From Thermotogae bacterium (GTDB lineage: Bacteria; Thermotogota; Thermotogae; Petrotogales; Petrotogaceae): a stretch of DNA of 60,220 nucleotides. The position numbers and the translations under genes were made by a program. Below, piece by piece: positions 24,963 through 34,439 of this stretch (its first letter is position 1; every line of letters starts with the position of its first letter). The notes beneath the pieces were generated by a model that saw only the letters and a program-made list of their open reading frames with translations, was not told the origin of the DNA and did no database searches. Where the stretch lies: assembly GCA_022704305.1 (NCBI GenBank), contig JAKJGQ010000002.1, positions 1 through 60,220 on the forward strand, in the 5' to 3' direction.

Positions 24963-26879
24963 GTGTCAATTCTGAAAAATTATTCTGAAATGGAGTACCT
25001 TATCGCAAATGGACTTGGTGGAAGTTCTTCGGCATGCGCTAGCGGACTGAACACCAGAAGATACCATTCTATACTTTCCGCAGCACTCAATCCTCCAGTT
25101 AACAGAAGGATATTTGTATCACGAGCCTCAGAAATAGCTGTTGTAGAAGATTCAACATATATATTAAGTACTTTAAAGACTGTTAACGGTTTTTTAGAAA
25201 GCGGTTATGAAAATATATTATCGTTCAAGTATGAAGGATTTCCTGTATGGGAATTCAAGACAGGTTCAAATATAATAGAAAAAAGTATCTTTATGATAAA
25301 AAATAGAAATATGAGTGTTCTGTTCTATAAAAATATCTTTGGAAAAGAGCTAACTCTTACTATAACTCCATATTTTAATGACCGCGATGTTCACTCTAAT
25401 ACTCTTCCTGGAAGCATTAGAATAAATATCTTAAAGTTTTCTCAGAATTTTGTTTTATTTGGAACAAACTTTCTTAACTCCATATCTTTGAAAACTGATG
25501 GAGAGATCCAAGAGTATTCACATACTTTAAACAACGTTTTCTATGATGCAGAAAATGAACGGGGACTTTTTGCATATGAGGAAATTATTTCCAAGGTACG
25601 TATAACAAAAAAACTGCATCCACAGGAAAGCTTTTATATAATCTTTGGTGCCAACGATGATGTAAGTGATGTTGATCCCTTTACTGCCCTCACTTCTGAA
25701 AAGGAAAGAATTATTAGTATTTCAAGTTCTTCTTCTGATAATACCATAAAACGATTGCTTATTGCAGCCGATACCTTTATAATGAAAAGGAAAAGTACTG
25801 GAAAACATACTATAATCGCAGGCTTTCCATGGTTCACTGATTGGGGCAGAGATACCATGATTGCTCTTGAAGGTCTATTGCTCTATACTAGGAATTACTC
25901 TATTGCTAAAGAAGTAATAGAGAATTTTGTAAATAATCTTCAAAATGGACTTATTCCAAATGTATTTGATGATTATTCTGGACAACCCAAAGGATACAAT
26001 ACTGCTGATGCCACCCTCTGGCTTTTTTATGCATTATATAAATACTATACGTTTACACATAATGATATATTTTTGAAGAAAATGTATCCATACTTATATG
26101 AAATTATAAAAAAACATATTTCAGGAACAGATTATAACATACATATGGATGATGACTATCTTATATATGCAGGAAATAAAAATACTCAGCTCACATGGAT
26201 GGATGTGAAAGTTGAAGATTGGTCTGTAACTCCGAGATATGGAAAAACTGTTGAAGTTAACGCTCTATGGTTTAATGCTTTAAATATAATGACCTATTTT
26301 TCAAAAATATTGAATGCTGAGTTTGAGTATGAGTACCTTATTGAAAAGGTAAAGTCTAGCTTTAATGAAAAATTCTGGAATTCAAAAGATAACTGTCTTT
26401 ACGACGTTATAAACGAAGAAGGAAAGGACTTTAGCTTCAGACCAAATCAGATATTTGCTGTCAGTCTCCCATTTGATATTCTTTCGAGAGAAAAAGAAAG
26501 ACTGATTATTGATAAGGTTTTAGAAGAACTTTATATCCCATATGGTCTGCGAACCCTTTCACCCAAAGATCCAAGATATATTGGCATATATGTTGGCGAC
26601 AGATGGACACGTGATGGTGCTTATCATCAGGGAAATGCTTGGCCTTATCTTCTGGGACATTTCCTGTATGCTTTCTTGAAGATAAATGACTTTTCAAAAG
26701 AAGCAAAAATTATAGTAAAAAAGCTGCTCTCTCCGATTGAAGATATGATAAATACCGACTGGTGTGGAACCGTTCCAGAAATCATAGAGGGAAACTGGCC
26801 TCACGAAAAAAAAGGATGCTTTTCACAGGCTTGGTCTGTAGGAGAAATATTAAGAATAATCCTCGAAGTAAACAAATAG
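24963..26879 (+). CDS. Glycogen debranching enzyme (amylo-alpha-1,6-glucosidase type)
   Basis: A 638-residue protein with the archaeal/bacterial GDE architecture. The N-terminal domain (about 5-230) starts EYLIANGLGGSSSACASGLNTRRYH. The C-terminal (alpha/alpha)6 glucosidase domain (about 270-638) contains FPWFTDWGRDTMIALEG, TADATLWLFYAL, QLTWMDVK and VEVNALWFNAL, including the acidic residues expected of the catalytic pocket. It removes alpha-1,6-linked branches of glycogen. The start is GTG 24963 with GAGGTG six bases upstream; the longer open frame to the left overlaps the aldolase promoter and is not conserved-looking. No glgP or glgB is nearby. Confidence 0.92.
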   Translation: MSILKNYSEMEYLIANGLGGSSSACASGLNTRRYHSILSAALNPPVNRRIFVSRASEIAVVEDSTYILSTLKTVNGFLESGYENILSFKYEGFPVWEFKTGSNIIEKSIFMIKNRNMSVLFYKNIFGKELTLTITPYFNDRDVHSNTLPGSIRINILKFSQNFVLFGTNFLNSISLKTDGEIQEYSHTLNNVFYDAENERGLFAYEEIISKVRITKKLHPQESFYIIFGANDDVSDVDPFTALTSEKERIISISSSSSDNTIKRLLIAADTFIMKRKSTGKHTIIAGFPWFTDWGRDTMIALEGLLLYTRNYSIAKEVIENFVNNLQNGLIPNVFDDYSGQPKGYNTADATLWLFYALYKYYTFTHNDIFLKKMYPYLYEIIKKHISGTDYNIHMDDDYLIYAGNKNTQLTWMDVKVEDWSVTPRYGKTVEVNALWFNALNIMTYFSKILNAEFEYEYLIEKVKSSFNEKFWNSKDNCLYDVINEEGKDFSFRPNQIFAVSLPFDILSREKERLIIDKVLEELYIPYGLRTLSPKDPRYIGIYVGDRWTRDGAYHQGNAWPYLLGHFLYAFLKINDFSKEAKIIVKKLLSPIEDMINTDWCGTVPEIIEGNWPHEKKGCFSQAWSVGEILRIILEVNK

Positions 26880-26906
26880 ACGGAGAATATTCTCCGTCTA
26901 TTTGTT
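26871..26906. terminator. Bidirectional terminator, 36-base perfect palindrome
   Basis: The sequence is its own reverse complement over 36 bases, with centre AGAATATTCT and ends AACAAATAGACGG. It contains the stop codon of the debranching enzyme gene and ends three bases before the stop of the convergent binding-protein gene. Confidence 0.88.
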
Positions 26907-26909
26907 AGT

Positions 26910-28130
26910 TTACCACTTAATCCATTCCGGCTTTTCCCAGTCACCTGTTTTATATTTCTCAGGATAAACTGCTTTCCATGCACCGTTCTTTTGCCATTGA
27001 AAGATAATACCTGTAGCTCCGTCTTCCCCACCATATCTGAGATCATGGAACTCATCAAATACAACAGGAGCAACACCTTTTTGACCACCCATTGGGAAAT
27101 ACACTTTTTCAAGTGATTTTATAACATCATCTTTATTGTTGGGATCCTTAGCCATTTCAAGTGCGTCTTTAAGAACGTATAAAGCATTGTAGGCTGGGAA
27201 GGATATAAAACCAGGAGCCATTGAATATATTTTTTTATGTTCTTCAAAAAATCTCATAGTATTTGTAGTAAGTGGTGCAGGGCCACCGTTAGGATATGCC
27301 GATGTCTCATACAGACACTTTCCACTAGTCTGTTCATAAAACTCCGGTTTAAGAGCAGCTGCTATTGCTCCTACAAGCGCCGCATTTACCTTAAGGTCAT
27401 ACCACTGTTTTGCAAACTGAATACCGTCTTGAGTCACTATTGCATCGATTATGATCTGAGCTCCTGCATCAGTTGCCTTCTTAAAAGTTGCAGAAAAATC
27501 ATTTGTTCCTGCAGGAAAATAATCAGTGTAGACGATCTCAACTCCTGCTTTTTTAGCTATTTCAGCTGCTGTTTCCGCTATTTGCTTAGCATATACTAAA
27601 TCAACAGATATAATAGCCGCTTTTTTGATACCGTATTTCGGAACGAGTGAGTTAGCAATAAACTCACCGATTGATCTTCCCTGGGCTATAGAATCCAAAG
27701 TTCCAACTCTGAAATAGTATTTGTATTTATTATAGTCTTTTCTGATAAAATTTATTATATCAGGGCTTGCCGCACCTGTTCCTAGCCATATTATTTTTCT
27801 CATAGCCATTTCATCCATTGAAGCTAAAACAGGTCCTGTACCTACTCCTCCAATAAGAAAATCTATTCTATCTCTTGTAACCAACTTCATTATTCCGCTT
27901 TTCATTTTTTCAGCACTATTTTCATCATCCTGATATACAAGTTCGATCTTCTTACCTAATATTCCACCTGCAGCATTTATTTCTTTTGCAGCCATATCAA
28001 CAGCATTTTTTACCCATACACCGTTTTCCTGCTGTAAAGTAGCTATTACCCCAATCTTCCATGTTGAAGCAGAAAGTACTGTTAATACAGTTAAAAGTGA
28101 AAAAAGAGTTAATAAAAAAAGCTTTTTCAT
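26910..28130 (-). CDS. livK: Branched-chain amino acid-type ABC transporter, substrate-binding protein
   Basis: A periplasmic-binding protein of 406 residues with signal peptide MKKLFLLTLFSLLTVLTVLS. The mature part has the LivJ/LivK family fold: IGVIATLQQENGVWVKNAVDMA, EINAAGGILGKKIELVYQDDE and the ligand-loop segment GTGAASPD. The C-terminal lobe ends in an aromatic-rich KPEWIKW. It is the last gene of a five-gene liv operon, an arrangement that differs from enteric bacteria where the binding protein is first. The substrate could be Leu/Ile/Val, another amino acid, or amide/urea-type compounds, since the family is broad. Confidence 0.9.
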   Translation of the reverse strand: MKKLFLLTLFSLLTVLTVLSASTWKIGVIATLQQENGVWVKNAVDMAAKEINAAGGILGKKIELVYQDDENSAEKMKSGIMKLVTRDRIDFLIGGVGTGPVLASMDEMAMRKIIWLGTGAASPDIINFIRKDYNKYKYYFRVGTLDSIAQGRSIGEFIANSLVPKYGIKKAAIISVDLVYAKQIAETAAEIAKKAGVEIVYTDYFPAGTNDFSATFKKATDAGAQIIIDAIVTQDGIQFAKQWYDLKVNAALVGAIAAALKPEFYEQTSGKCLYETSAYPNGGPAPLTTNTMRFFEEHKKIYSMAPGFISFPAYNALYVLKDALEMAKDPNNKDDVIKSLEKVYFPMGGQKGVAPVVFDEFHDLRYGGEDGATGIIFQWQKNGAWKAVYPEKYKTGDWEKPEWIKW

Positions 28131-28147
28131 CTTCCATCCTCCTTATA

Positions 28148-28855
28148 TTATATGCCTAAATAGGCATTACGAATAGAGTTATCTTTTGTAAGATCTTTGG
28201 GATTACCTTCCCACTTAATCTTACCGTGCTCAAATATCGATATCTTATCAGCAATTGGCATTACCATCGTTGCATCCTGCTCAACAATAAGTATGGTTTT
28301 TCCTGTACTTCTTATTTTGTTTATTCCTTCAAAAATCTGTTCCTTAATAACGTGTGCAAGACCCATCGAAGGTTCATCCAGCAAAAGCACCTTTGGATTG
28401 AGCATTATAGCTCTTCCTATCGCAAGCATCTGCTGTTCACCACCACTCATAGTACCGGCTTTCTGAGTTATTCGTTCTTTAAGTCTTGGAAAAATTTCGA
28501 AAACAAATTCCATACTGTTCTTTTTACTTTTTGTGCTTTCATAAACCATAGCAATTTCGAGATTTTCCTTCACACTCAGATCTGGAAAAAGTCTCCTGTT
28601 CTCGGGCGAAAGTGAAACTCCCATTCGTGCAATTTCAAATGTCTTTCTGCCTGTGATCTCATTACCTAAGAAAAAAATACTTCCTTTGGCTGGAAAAACT
28701 GAACCGGTGATTACCTTAAGCAAAGTCGATTTTCCGGAACCATTTGGTCCAAGCACAGCGTGGCACTCACCTTCGTTTATATCAAGATTCATATCTTCAA
28801 GTACTACGGCTTTAGCATAACCTGCGGTTATATTCTTTAAACTAAGGATTAACAA
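28148..28855 (-). CDS. livF: LivF-type ABC transporter ATPase
   Basis: The second ATPase of the HAAT importer, about 235 residues. It has Walker [10 protein letters not shown], signature MSGGEQQML, Walker [12 protein letters not shown] and switch [10 protein letters not shown], with the [18 protein letters not shown]-loop typical of LivF. I place the start at TTG 28855, giving MLILSLKNI, since AAGGAGGGG lies just upstream. A longer frame adds residues encoded inside livG. It overlaps the livG 3' end by 14 bases. Confidence 0.93.
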   Translation of the reverse strand: MLILSLKNITAGYAKAVVLEDMNLDINEGECHAVLGPNGSGKSTLLKVITGSVFPAKGSIFFLGNEITGRKTFEIARMGVSLSPENRRLFPDLSVKENLEIAMVYESTKSKKNSMEFVFEIFPRLKERITQKAGTMSGGEQQMLAIGRAIMLNPKVLLLDEPSMGLAHVIKEQIFEGINKIRSTGKTILIVEQDATMVMPIADKISIFEHGKIKWEGNPKDLTKDNSIRNAYLGI

Positions 28856-29591
28856 GAGCTGCCCCTCCTTTTCCCAGATAAGATTCAATAACCTGCTCAT
28901 TTTTAATTATTTCTTCGGGAGTACCTTGGGCAATTACCTGACCATAATCAACTGCAACTACTCTTTCCACTATTTTCATAAACTCTTTCAGCCTATGCTC
29001 AATAAGAATAATAGAAGTACCTTTTTCATTAATTTTGATTATTACATTAGCAATAGGCTCTATTTCAGAGTGTGTAAGCCCCGCAAACGGTTCATCAAGT
29101 AAAACAACTTCGGGTTTAACAGCCAAAGCCTTTGCTACTTCTAGCTTTTTTAAATACCCCTGAGGAAGCAGTTGAGTTTTTACTTTTCTCACTTCAGAAA
29201 GCTCACATACTTCAATTACGTGATCTATCCATTCTTTTCTCTCTTTTTCATTTTTTATAAACTGCTTCATTCTGGGTGAAAGAGTAGCAACTTTTATATT
29301 TTCATATACTTCCAGATCTTTAAATGGTTTAACTATCTGAAAAGTTCTTACAAGCCCCATACAGGCAATTTTTTCTGGTTGATATCCCACAATATCTTTA
29401 CTATTAAAGATTATTTCTCCGCTATCAGGAAGTATGAATCCTGATATAAGATTAAATATAGTAGTTTTACCTGCACCATTAGGACCGAGTATACCAAGTC
29501 TTTCACCTTTTTCCAGAGAAAAGCTTATATCGTTGCTTGCTCTTAATCCACCAAAATTTTTATTAAGATTTTTTATCTCCAGTATGCTCAT
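28842..29591 (-). CDS. livG: LivG-type ABC transporter ATPase
   Basis: The first ATPase of the HAAT importer, 249 residues. [21 protein letters not shown] is split between Walker A and the LivG-typical [28 protein letters not shown] is the Q-loop. The signature is atypical, [11 protein letters not shown] instead of LSGGQ-like, where most LivG proteins read LSYGxQR. Walker B is [11 protein letters not shown] and the switch ILIEHRLK. The degraded signature suggests one asymmetric nucleotide site in the LivG/LivF dimer. GAGGTGG precedes the ATG, and four bases overlap livM. Confidence 0.9.
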   Translation of the reverse strand: MSILEIKNLNKNFGGLRASNDISFSLEKGERLGILGPNGAGKTTIFNLISGFILPDSGEIIFNSKDIVGYQPEKIACMGLVRTFQIVKPFKDLEVYENIKVATLSPRMKQFIKNEKERKEWIDHVIEVCELSEVRKVKTQLLPQGYLKKLEVAKALAVKPEVVLLDEPFAGLTHSEIEPIANVIIKINEKGTSIILIEHRLKEFMKIVERVVAVDYGQVIAQGTPEEIIKNEQVIESYLGKGGAALVNP

Positions 29592-30544
29592 TTTCCACCT
29601 CTTACTTCCGTACTTGTTTTTAGTCCTTTAGGCTTTAAAAAATTTGAAAGTCCGTTAAAAACACCGTTTGGTAGAAACAATGCCGAAAAAATAAGTAAAA
29701 GTGTATATATTATCTGGTTATAATCACCAAAATCTCTCAGAAGTTCAGAAGCAAATGTAAGAAAAAATCCTCCAAGCGCTGCTGGAACAATTCCGCCTAT
29801 TCCGCCTACAACTGCCATAATCATAGAGTTAAGAGAAAGCGGATATACTATATCAGGACCAATATAGCCAAAATTATGTGCTACAAGTGTACCGGCCATT
29901 CCTGCAAAAGATGCCGAAAGTGCAAAAGCCGAAACCTTATAAAAAGTGGTATTGATTCCTATTGCCCTGCATGCATCCTCATCTGATTTTAAAGCTTTTA
30001 ATATAAGCCCAAAATTCGATCTGCTTATTTTAAACATCGTATAAACTGCAAGTACTGCAAATATGAGCAGAAAATAATAGCTTTTGTTTGGATCATCAGT
30101 AAGGTAGGTTATCCCTATCATCCCTTCTTCTCCACCTGTATACTGAGACATTGATATTGTAAGTTTTTCAAATATCGATGCAACAGCAAGAGTTGCAAGA
30201 GCAAAGTAAGGACCTTTAAGTCTGAGAGTTGGGATACCTATAACTACGCCAAAAATAGCTGATACAATTGCTGATATTGGAAGAGATAGATATACAGGAA
30301 TAGGAAAAGCTTTGCTTATAAAACCTACCATATACCCACCAATTGCAATAAAAGCAGCATGTCCAAAATTTTCTTTACCGGTATAACCTGAAAGTAGATC
30401 CCAACTTGAAGCATAAACTGAGTATATGAGAGCTATAGAAAATACCCATATAAGATACTGGTCATTAAATACAACTGGAAAAATGAACATAAATACTATT
30501 CCTATAAGAATCAAAATAACTCTTAAATCCTTAAATTTTTTCAC
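29588..30544 (-). CDS. livM: LivM-type ABC transporter permease
   Basis: A 318-residue polytopic permease with about nine to ten membrane segments. The conserved motif [21 protein letters not shown] occurs near residues 52-72 and [14 protein letters not shown] near 110-123. The EAA-like coupling segment is [29 protein letters not shown]. It pairs with LivH to form the translocation pore. The start is GTG 30544 with GGCGGTG upstream; the gene sits 11 bases after livH and overlaps livG by four. Confidence 0.92.
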   Translation of the reverse strand: MKKFKDLRVILILIGIVFMFIFPVVFNDQYLIWVFSIALIYSVYASSWDLLSGYTGKENFGHAAFIAIGGYMVGFISKAFPIPVYLSLPISAIVSAIFGVVIGIPTLRLKGPYFALATLAVASIFEKLTISMSQYTGGEEGMIGITYLTDDPNKSYYFLLIFAVLAVYTMFKISRSNFGLILKALKSDEDACRAIGINTTFYKVSAFALSASFAGMAGTLVAHNFGYIGPDIVYPLSLNSMIMAVVGGIGGIVPAALGGFFLTFASELLRDFGDYNQIIYTLLLIFSALFLPNGVFNGLSNFLKPKGLKTSTEVRGGK

Positions 30545-30555
30545 AATTCACCGCC

Positions 30556-31413
30556 TTACGCTACTTTTTTTCCCATGAAGCCTGTAGGTTTAAACACCAG
30601 AAATAAGAATACTATAACAAGAAAAACCACTTCGGTCATACTCGATGTCCATACTAATGCAACAAACTGTTCAAGATACGCCATGAAAATTGCTGCAAGT
30701 ATACTTCCCCATATACTCCCAAGTCCTCCCAAAATAACTATTGAAAAAGCTTTTATTAATGTTGGCAGCCACATTCCAAGATTTATTGAAAGAAAGGGAG
30801 ATATTACGATCCCAGCAAGTCCAGATAATCCAGCTGAAAGAGCCGAGGTGACTATAAATATCAGTGAAGTATTTACTCCAAGCAGCTGCGCCGCATACTT
30901 ATCCTGCGAAGTTGCAAGTATCAACTTTCCAAATTTTGTTTTGTTAATGAAAAACATCACAATAACTATAGAAACAACCGATACAAAAAAAGCAAAGATC
31001 CTTGAACCTGGAATTATTTCACCCAGAAGGAGCATACTTTGGTCATAAAACGGTTTTATACTATAATGGCTTGTTCCGAAGACAAGTTTGAAAAGATACT
31101 GTGTAAAGTATGCCGAACCTAATGTAAGTATGAGAATATATATACTCTCACCCTTTCGTTGGAGATACAGTATCGGGTATTTCATCAAAAAAACACCGAT
31201 CAGCATTACCGATAAAAGAGACAGTATTACCGAAAAAAAGGCAGGAATGCCAATACTTATAAAAAAATAGGCAAGGTAAGCTCCTACCATGTAATATGCT
31301 CCATGATAAAGATTTACTATTCCCGCTACTCCAAAAGTAAGCGAAAAACCTAATGCTATCAGTGCATATATAGAAGCATTTACTGCACCATTGATAAGCA
31401 GGTTAGCAATCAC
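30556..31413 (-). CDS. livH: LivH-type ABC transporter permease
   Basis: A 285-residue inner-membrane permease. The N-terminus, INGAVNASIYALIALGFSLTFG followed by GIVNLYHGAYYMVGAYLAYF, is the LivH hallmark. The coupling loop is ATSQDKYAAQLLGVNTSLIF, and GGLGSIWGSILAA lies near the C-terminus. I prefer the GTG at 31413, because GAGGGGTG sits seven bases upstream; a TTG at 31431 would lie before that site. It is the first gene of the operon, preceded by a leader with inverted and direct repeats. Confidence 0.9.
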   Translation of the reverse strand: MIANLLINGAVNASIYALIALGFSLTFGVAGIVNLYHGAYYMVGAYLAYFFISIGIPAFFSVILSLLSVMLIGVFLMKYPILYLQRKGESIYILILTLGSAYFTQYLFKLVFGTSHYSIKPFYDQSMLLLGEIIPGSRIFAFFVSVVSIVIVMFFINKTKFGKLILATSQDKYAAQLLGVNTSLIFIVTSALSAGLSGLAGIVISPFLSINLGMWLPTLIKAFSIVILGGLGSIWGSILAAIFMAYLEQFVALVWTSSMTEVVFLVIVFLFLVFKPTGFMGKKVA

Positions 31414-31448
31414 CAGTGTCACCCCTCTCAAAATAATATTTTATATAC

Positions 31449-31493
31449 GATATGATTCATTTCTCATGTAATATGTGAATCATATCTCATGTA
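31449..31493 (-). promoter_or_regulatory. Inverted and direct repeats in the liv operon leader
   Basis: Arms GATATGATTCA (31449-31459) and TGAATCATATC (31476-31486) form an 11-bp perfect inverted repeat with a 16-base spacer. TCTCATGTA recurs at 31462-31470 and 31485-31493, 23 bases apart, about two helical turns. A TATAAT (complement of 31497-31502) lies just upstream on the transcript. This suits an operator or a structured leader; the regulator is unknown. Confidence 0.5.
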
Positions 31494-31511
31494 TATATTA
31501 TACTTAACAAA

Positions 31512-31546
31512 AAATAAATACCAAACTCGATATTTGGTATTTATTT
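31512..31546 (-). terminator. Terminator downstream of the M16-like gene
   Basis: Fourteen-base perfect arms (31512-31525 and 31533-31546; core ATACCAAA) with loop CTCGATA are followed on the minus transcript by a U-rich run. It lies 136 bases beyond the stop of the upstream M16-like gene. The intervening 3' region has no ORF. Confidence 0.8.
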
Positions 31547-31682
31547 AGAAATTATAGGTAATATGTCCGAATAACCATAACTAAACATATATTACATAAA
31601 AATTACTTTGTTTTCATTACATTAAATATTTTCTTCTTTTCAAAATTATAAGATGCAATCTGAAAATAATTCAAATTACCCG

Positions 31683-32711
31683 TCAAGTCATAAAAAAAAT
31701 ATCGTCAGTTTTTTCTTTTTCGATGTTCCCATATAGACCTATATAAAATTTATTTTCTGTATACTGAAGAAGCAAATCCCTGAAATCACAAAAATTAGAA
31801 TTGTTGAGCGTATAAGAAATATCTTTAATTGAATACTCTTCATATATACCTTTTACTCTAAGTTTTTCAAAGTAATTTTCTTCTATATGCATGAGGTAGA
31901 GATTCAAAAAGTTTTTACCCCATATGAAATCGGTTTCTGTGAAAGATGTGACTTTACGTATAAATGAACTTTTCAATTGAGCAAAATCGGTTTGAACACT
32001 TTGCTGATTTGTATTTATGACAAAACCGCAGAAAAGTCTTTTGTCAAAATAGACGTTCATAAAGCTGGCTTTCTGAGAGTTAACAATAACTGGACTTTTT
32101 TCTCTGAAAAGAATACTCATTATTTCTGCGAAAACAAGTTTCTCTATACTTTGACACTCCTGTGTATAGCCTAAGGTAAGATAAACTTCTTGAATGGGAA
32201 GTTCAAGTATTTTAATCCTTTTTTTTTCATATGGATCAGCTGACTCTTTAATTATATTCTTTTTTTCTAGAAGTTCCTGCATATAGGAGTTTATAGCAAG
32301 AGTATCAGAAAAATTAAGGAAAACAAAAGTACCCTTTAAAACCTCTGAAGTGTTTTCCTCTTTGAAAAAATTCCTCATGAAGAATAGATTTCTAAGCATA
32401 CGATCTTCAAGTGAATAAATAGAATTTTTATTAATATATGCTGTTCCATGGAACTCAAATCTTTTCAAAGCATCAAATATATGTTCTATATTTTTTTCAA
32501 ATGTTGAAATACAAATATAAAGATAATTTTCACTCCGACGTTGGGAGAGAATATAAGCAATACCCTTAAGAGAAGAATGAATATGAACTATAAGTCGGCA
32601 TGCAAAAGAATCAAATATATCTTGTCTAACAGGATTCATTCTTAAAATTATACCAACAGAGGCAGATTGCGAAAAAATATCTGAATTAAGCAACACATAA
32701 CTGCTCTGCAT
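31683..32711 (-). CDS. Unrecognised protein, possibly an inactive M16 (insulinase-like) peptidase homologue
   Basis: About 342 residues, without signal peptide or membrane segment. I do not recognise it with certainty. The overall pattern resembles a two-domain M16 half. The N-terminal domain has a SENYLYICISTFEKNIEHIFDAL strand-helix unit. The C-terminal domain runs YLTLGYTQECQSIEKLVFAEIMSILF, NVYFDKRLFCGFVINTN and EENYFEKLRVKGIYEEYSIKDI, ending FYIGLYGNIEK. The M16 zinc motif HxxEH is absent: the only nearby histidines are in LIVHIHSSLKG, with no glutamate. If the assignment holds, it is a non-catalytic homologue. ATG 32711 is preferred after GGAGG; ATG 32729 overlaps that site. The gene stands alone. 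Confidence 0.4.
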   Translation of the reverse strand: MQSSYVLLNSDIFSQSASVGIILRMNPVRQDIFDSFACRLIVHIHSSLKGIAYILSQRRSENYLYICISTFEKNIEHIFDALKRFEFHGTAYINKNSIYSLEDRMLRNLFFMRNFFKEENTSEVLKGTFVFLNFSDTLAINSYMQELLEKKNIIKESADPYEKKRIKILELPIQEVYLTLGYTQECQSIEKLVFAEIMSILFREKSPVIVNSQKASFMNVYFDKRLFCGFVINTNQQSVQTDFAQLKSSFIRKVTSFTETDFIWGKNFLNLYLMHIEENYFEKLRVKGIYEEYSIKDISYTLNNSNFCDFRDLLLQYTENKFYIGLYGNIEKEKTDDIFFMT

Positions 32712-32819
32712 AAGATTATCATCCTCCATATTTTAAATAACAATTTTTTCTCTTTACATAATTATATCATGTAATTTACAAAAAAAACTTGAATTTAACA
32801 TAGAATACTATTAACAAAA

Positions 32820-32839
32820 AATCCCGTAAAAACGGGATT
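32820..32839 (-). terminator. Terminator of the malic enzyme gene
   Basis: The hairpin AATCCCGT-AAAA-ACGGGATT has 8-bp perfect arms and is followed by U-rich sequence on the minus transcript. It overlaps the stop codon of the malic enzyme gene. Confidence 0.88.
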
Positions 32840-34073
32840 ATTTTTTTGTACTAATGTTGAATTTTTGTATAAGCTCGTTTCTTCGTTTTTCTATATCAAT
32901 TGTCTTTCTGGCAAGACCTTGATCAACCGCAGTTCTTGAAACTGCAGCAGCAACATTCGGTGCAACATTGGGGTTATATGCACTGGGAATAATATAATCA
33001 AAATCAAGTTCTGCTTCAGTTACGAGACCAGATATGGCATAAGCAGCATTTATCTTCATTTCATCTGTTATCTTCCTTGCTCTGACATCTATAGCTCCTC
33101 TGAAAATACCAGGAAAAACAAGTACGTTATTGACCTGATTGGGTGTATCAGAACGTCCTGTCGCAGCAATTCTGGCACCAAATGAAATAGCCTGATGATA
33201 AGATATTTCTGGATCTGGATTAGAAAGAGCAAAAACAATCGGATCACGGTTCATACTTCTAATTACTTTTTCGTCAAAAGCTCCTGGCTTAGAAACACCT
33301 ATAAGCACATCTGCCCCTTTGACCACTGTATAGAGATCTCCTTTAATCATTTGATGGTTAGTACTCTCCGAAAGATACTGTTGAATTCTGTTAAGATTTA
33401 CCATACCTTTATAGAGAACACCGTTTAAGTCTACCATAAAAATATTCTTTGCTCCCGCCTTAACAAGAAGCCTGCCTATTGCTGATCCTGCGGCCCCACA
33501 GCCATTCACAACAATTTTTGCACTTTCGATCTGCCTGCTTGTAAGTTTTAAAGCATTTATAAGACCGGCAAGAACAGCCACGGCGGTACCGTGCTGGTCA
33601 TCATGAAAAACTGGTATATCCATTATCTCTTTAAGCTCATCTTCAATATCGTAGCACTTGGGAGAAGATATATCTTCAAGGTTAATACCAGCAAATGTAG
33701 GCTCAAGAAGTTTTACAATCTCAATTATTTTTTTGGGATCTTTAGTATCAAGACATATAGGTATAGCATCAACATCGCCAAACCTTTTGAAAAGAACTGC
33801 TTTTCCCTCCATAACAGGCATAGCAGCCTGTGGACCGATATCCCCTAATCCAAGAACTCTTGTTCCGTCAGTAACTACTGCTACCATGTTTCCTCTGCAT
33901 GTAAGTTCAAAAGAAAGATTATTCTCTTCTTTTATTGCAAGACATGGCTGAGCTACTCCCGGAGTGTAAGCTATACTCAAATCATAGGGCGAGTTAAGAG
34001 GAACTTTTGAAACAACTCCAAGTTTTCCGTTATTTTCTCGATGAAGTTTTAGAGACTCTGCTTTTAAATCCAT
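32838..34073 (-). CDS. Malic enzyme (oxidative decarboxylating malate dehydrogenase)
   Basis: Converts malate to pyruvate and CO2 with NAD(P)+. This is the short 411-residue prokaryotic form. YDLSIAYTPGVAQPC lies near the N-terminus, VTDGTRVLGLGDIGPQAAMPVMEGK carries the catalytic lysine region, and INLEDISSPKCYDIE holds the metal-binding acids. FHDDQHGTAVAVLAGL and the Rossmann VVNGCGAAGSAIGRLL follow. Coenzyme preference cannot be settled by eye. AAGGAG precedes the ATG. It is the last gene after the radical SAM, coiled-coil and zinc-ribbon genes, with only 23 bases to the latter. Confidence 0.92.
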   Translation of the reverse strand: MDLKAESLKLHRENNGKLGVVSKVPLNSPYDLSIAYTPGVAQPCLAIKEENNLSFELTCRGNMVAVVTDGTRVLGLGDIGPQAAMPVMEGKAVLFKRFGDVDAIPICLDTKDPKKIIEIVKLLEPTFAGINLEDISSPKCYDIEDELKEIMDIPVFHDDQHGTAVAVLAGLINALKLTSRQIESAKIVVNGCGAAGSAIGRLLVKAGAKNIFMVDLNGVLYKGMVNLNRIQQYLSESTNHQMIKGDLYTVVKGADVLIGVSKPGAFDEKVIRSMNRDPIVFALSNPDPEISYHQAISFGARIAATGRSDTPNQVNNVLVFPGIFRGAIDVRARKITDEMKINAAYAISGLVTEAELDFDYIIPSAYNPNVAPNVAAAVSRTAVDQGLARKTIDIEKRRNELIQKFNISTKK

Positions 34074-34096
34074 ATCTTTTCTCCTTCAACAATCAT

Positions 34097-34435
34097 TTAA
34101 TCTTCGGATATTTCATCCTCATCCTCTGAATCATCTTCATACTCTTTGCTATTTTCTCCAAACTTGTAGTTTTTGCTATTCTTCTTTATACCGCTGTCTT
34201 CATCCTTTTCTGCTTCAGACAGTTCTGGAATAGAAGCTTCCACCTTCTTCCATTCACTTATGTTATCGTAATCATCAGGAGCACTTATATCCTGCTGATT
34301 GTAGTTAATATCTTTGATTATCGGTTTTTCCTTGCTTTGAAAGTGATGAAATCCATCCTTGTTTTTTGGACATCGTGTATTTCTTGTATCCGGAGATAGC
34401 TTTATTCCACAGTGCTGACAATAAAGTTCAGGCAT
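34097..34435 (-). CDS. Small zinc-ribbon protein with acidic low-complexity tail
   Basis: A 112-residue hypothetical protein. The N-terminus has YCQHCGIKL followed by a CPKNKDGFHHF segment, so cysteines and histidines could bind one zinc ion. The rest is polar and ends in a run of Asp/Glu (DDSEDEDEISED), probably disordered. I do not recognise a family. The ATG at 34435 follows GGGGTGAT; a longer frame overlapping the previous gene is less likely. It lies in an operon with a coiled-coil gene and a radical SAM gene upstream and malic enzyme downstream. Confidence 0.65.
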   Translation of the reverse strand: MPELYCQHCGIKLSPDTRNTRCPKNKDGFHHFQSKEKPIIKDINYNQQDISAPDDYDNISEWKKVEASIPELSEAEKDEDSGIKKNSKNYKFGENSKEYEDDSEDEDEISED

Positions 34436-34439
34436 ACGA

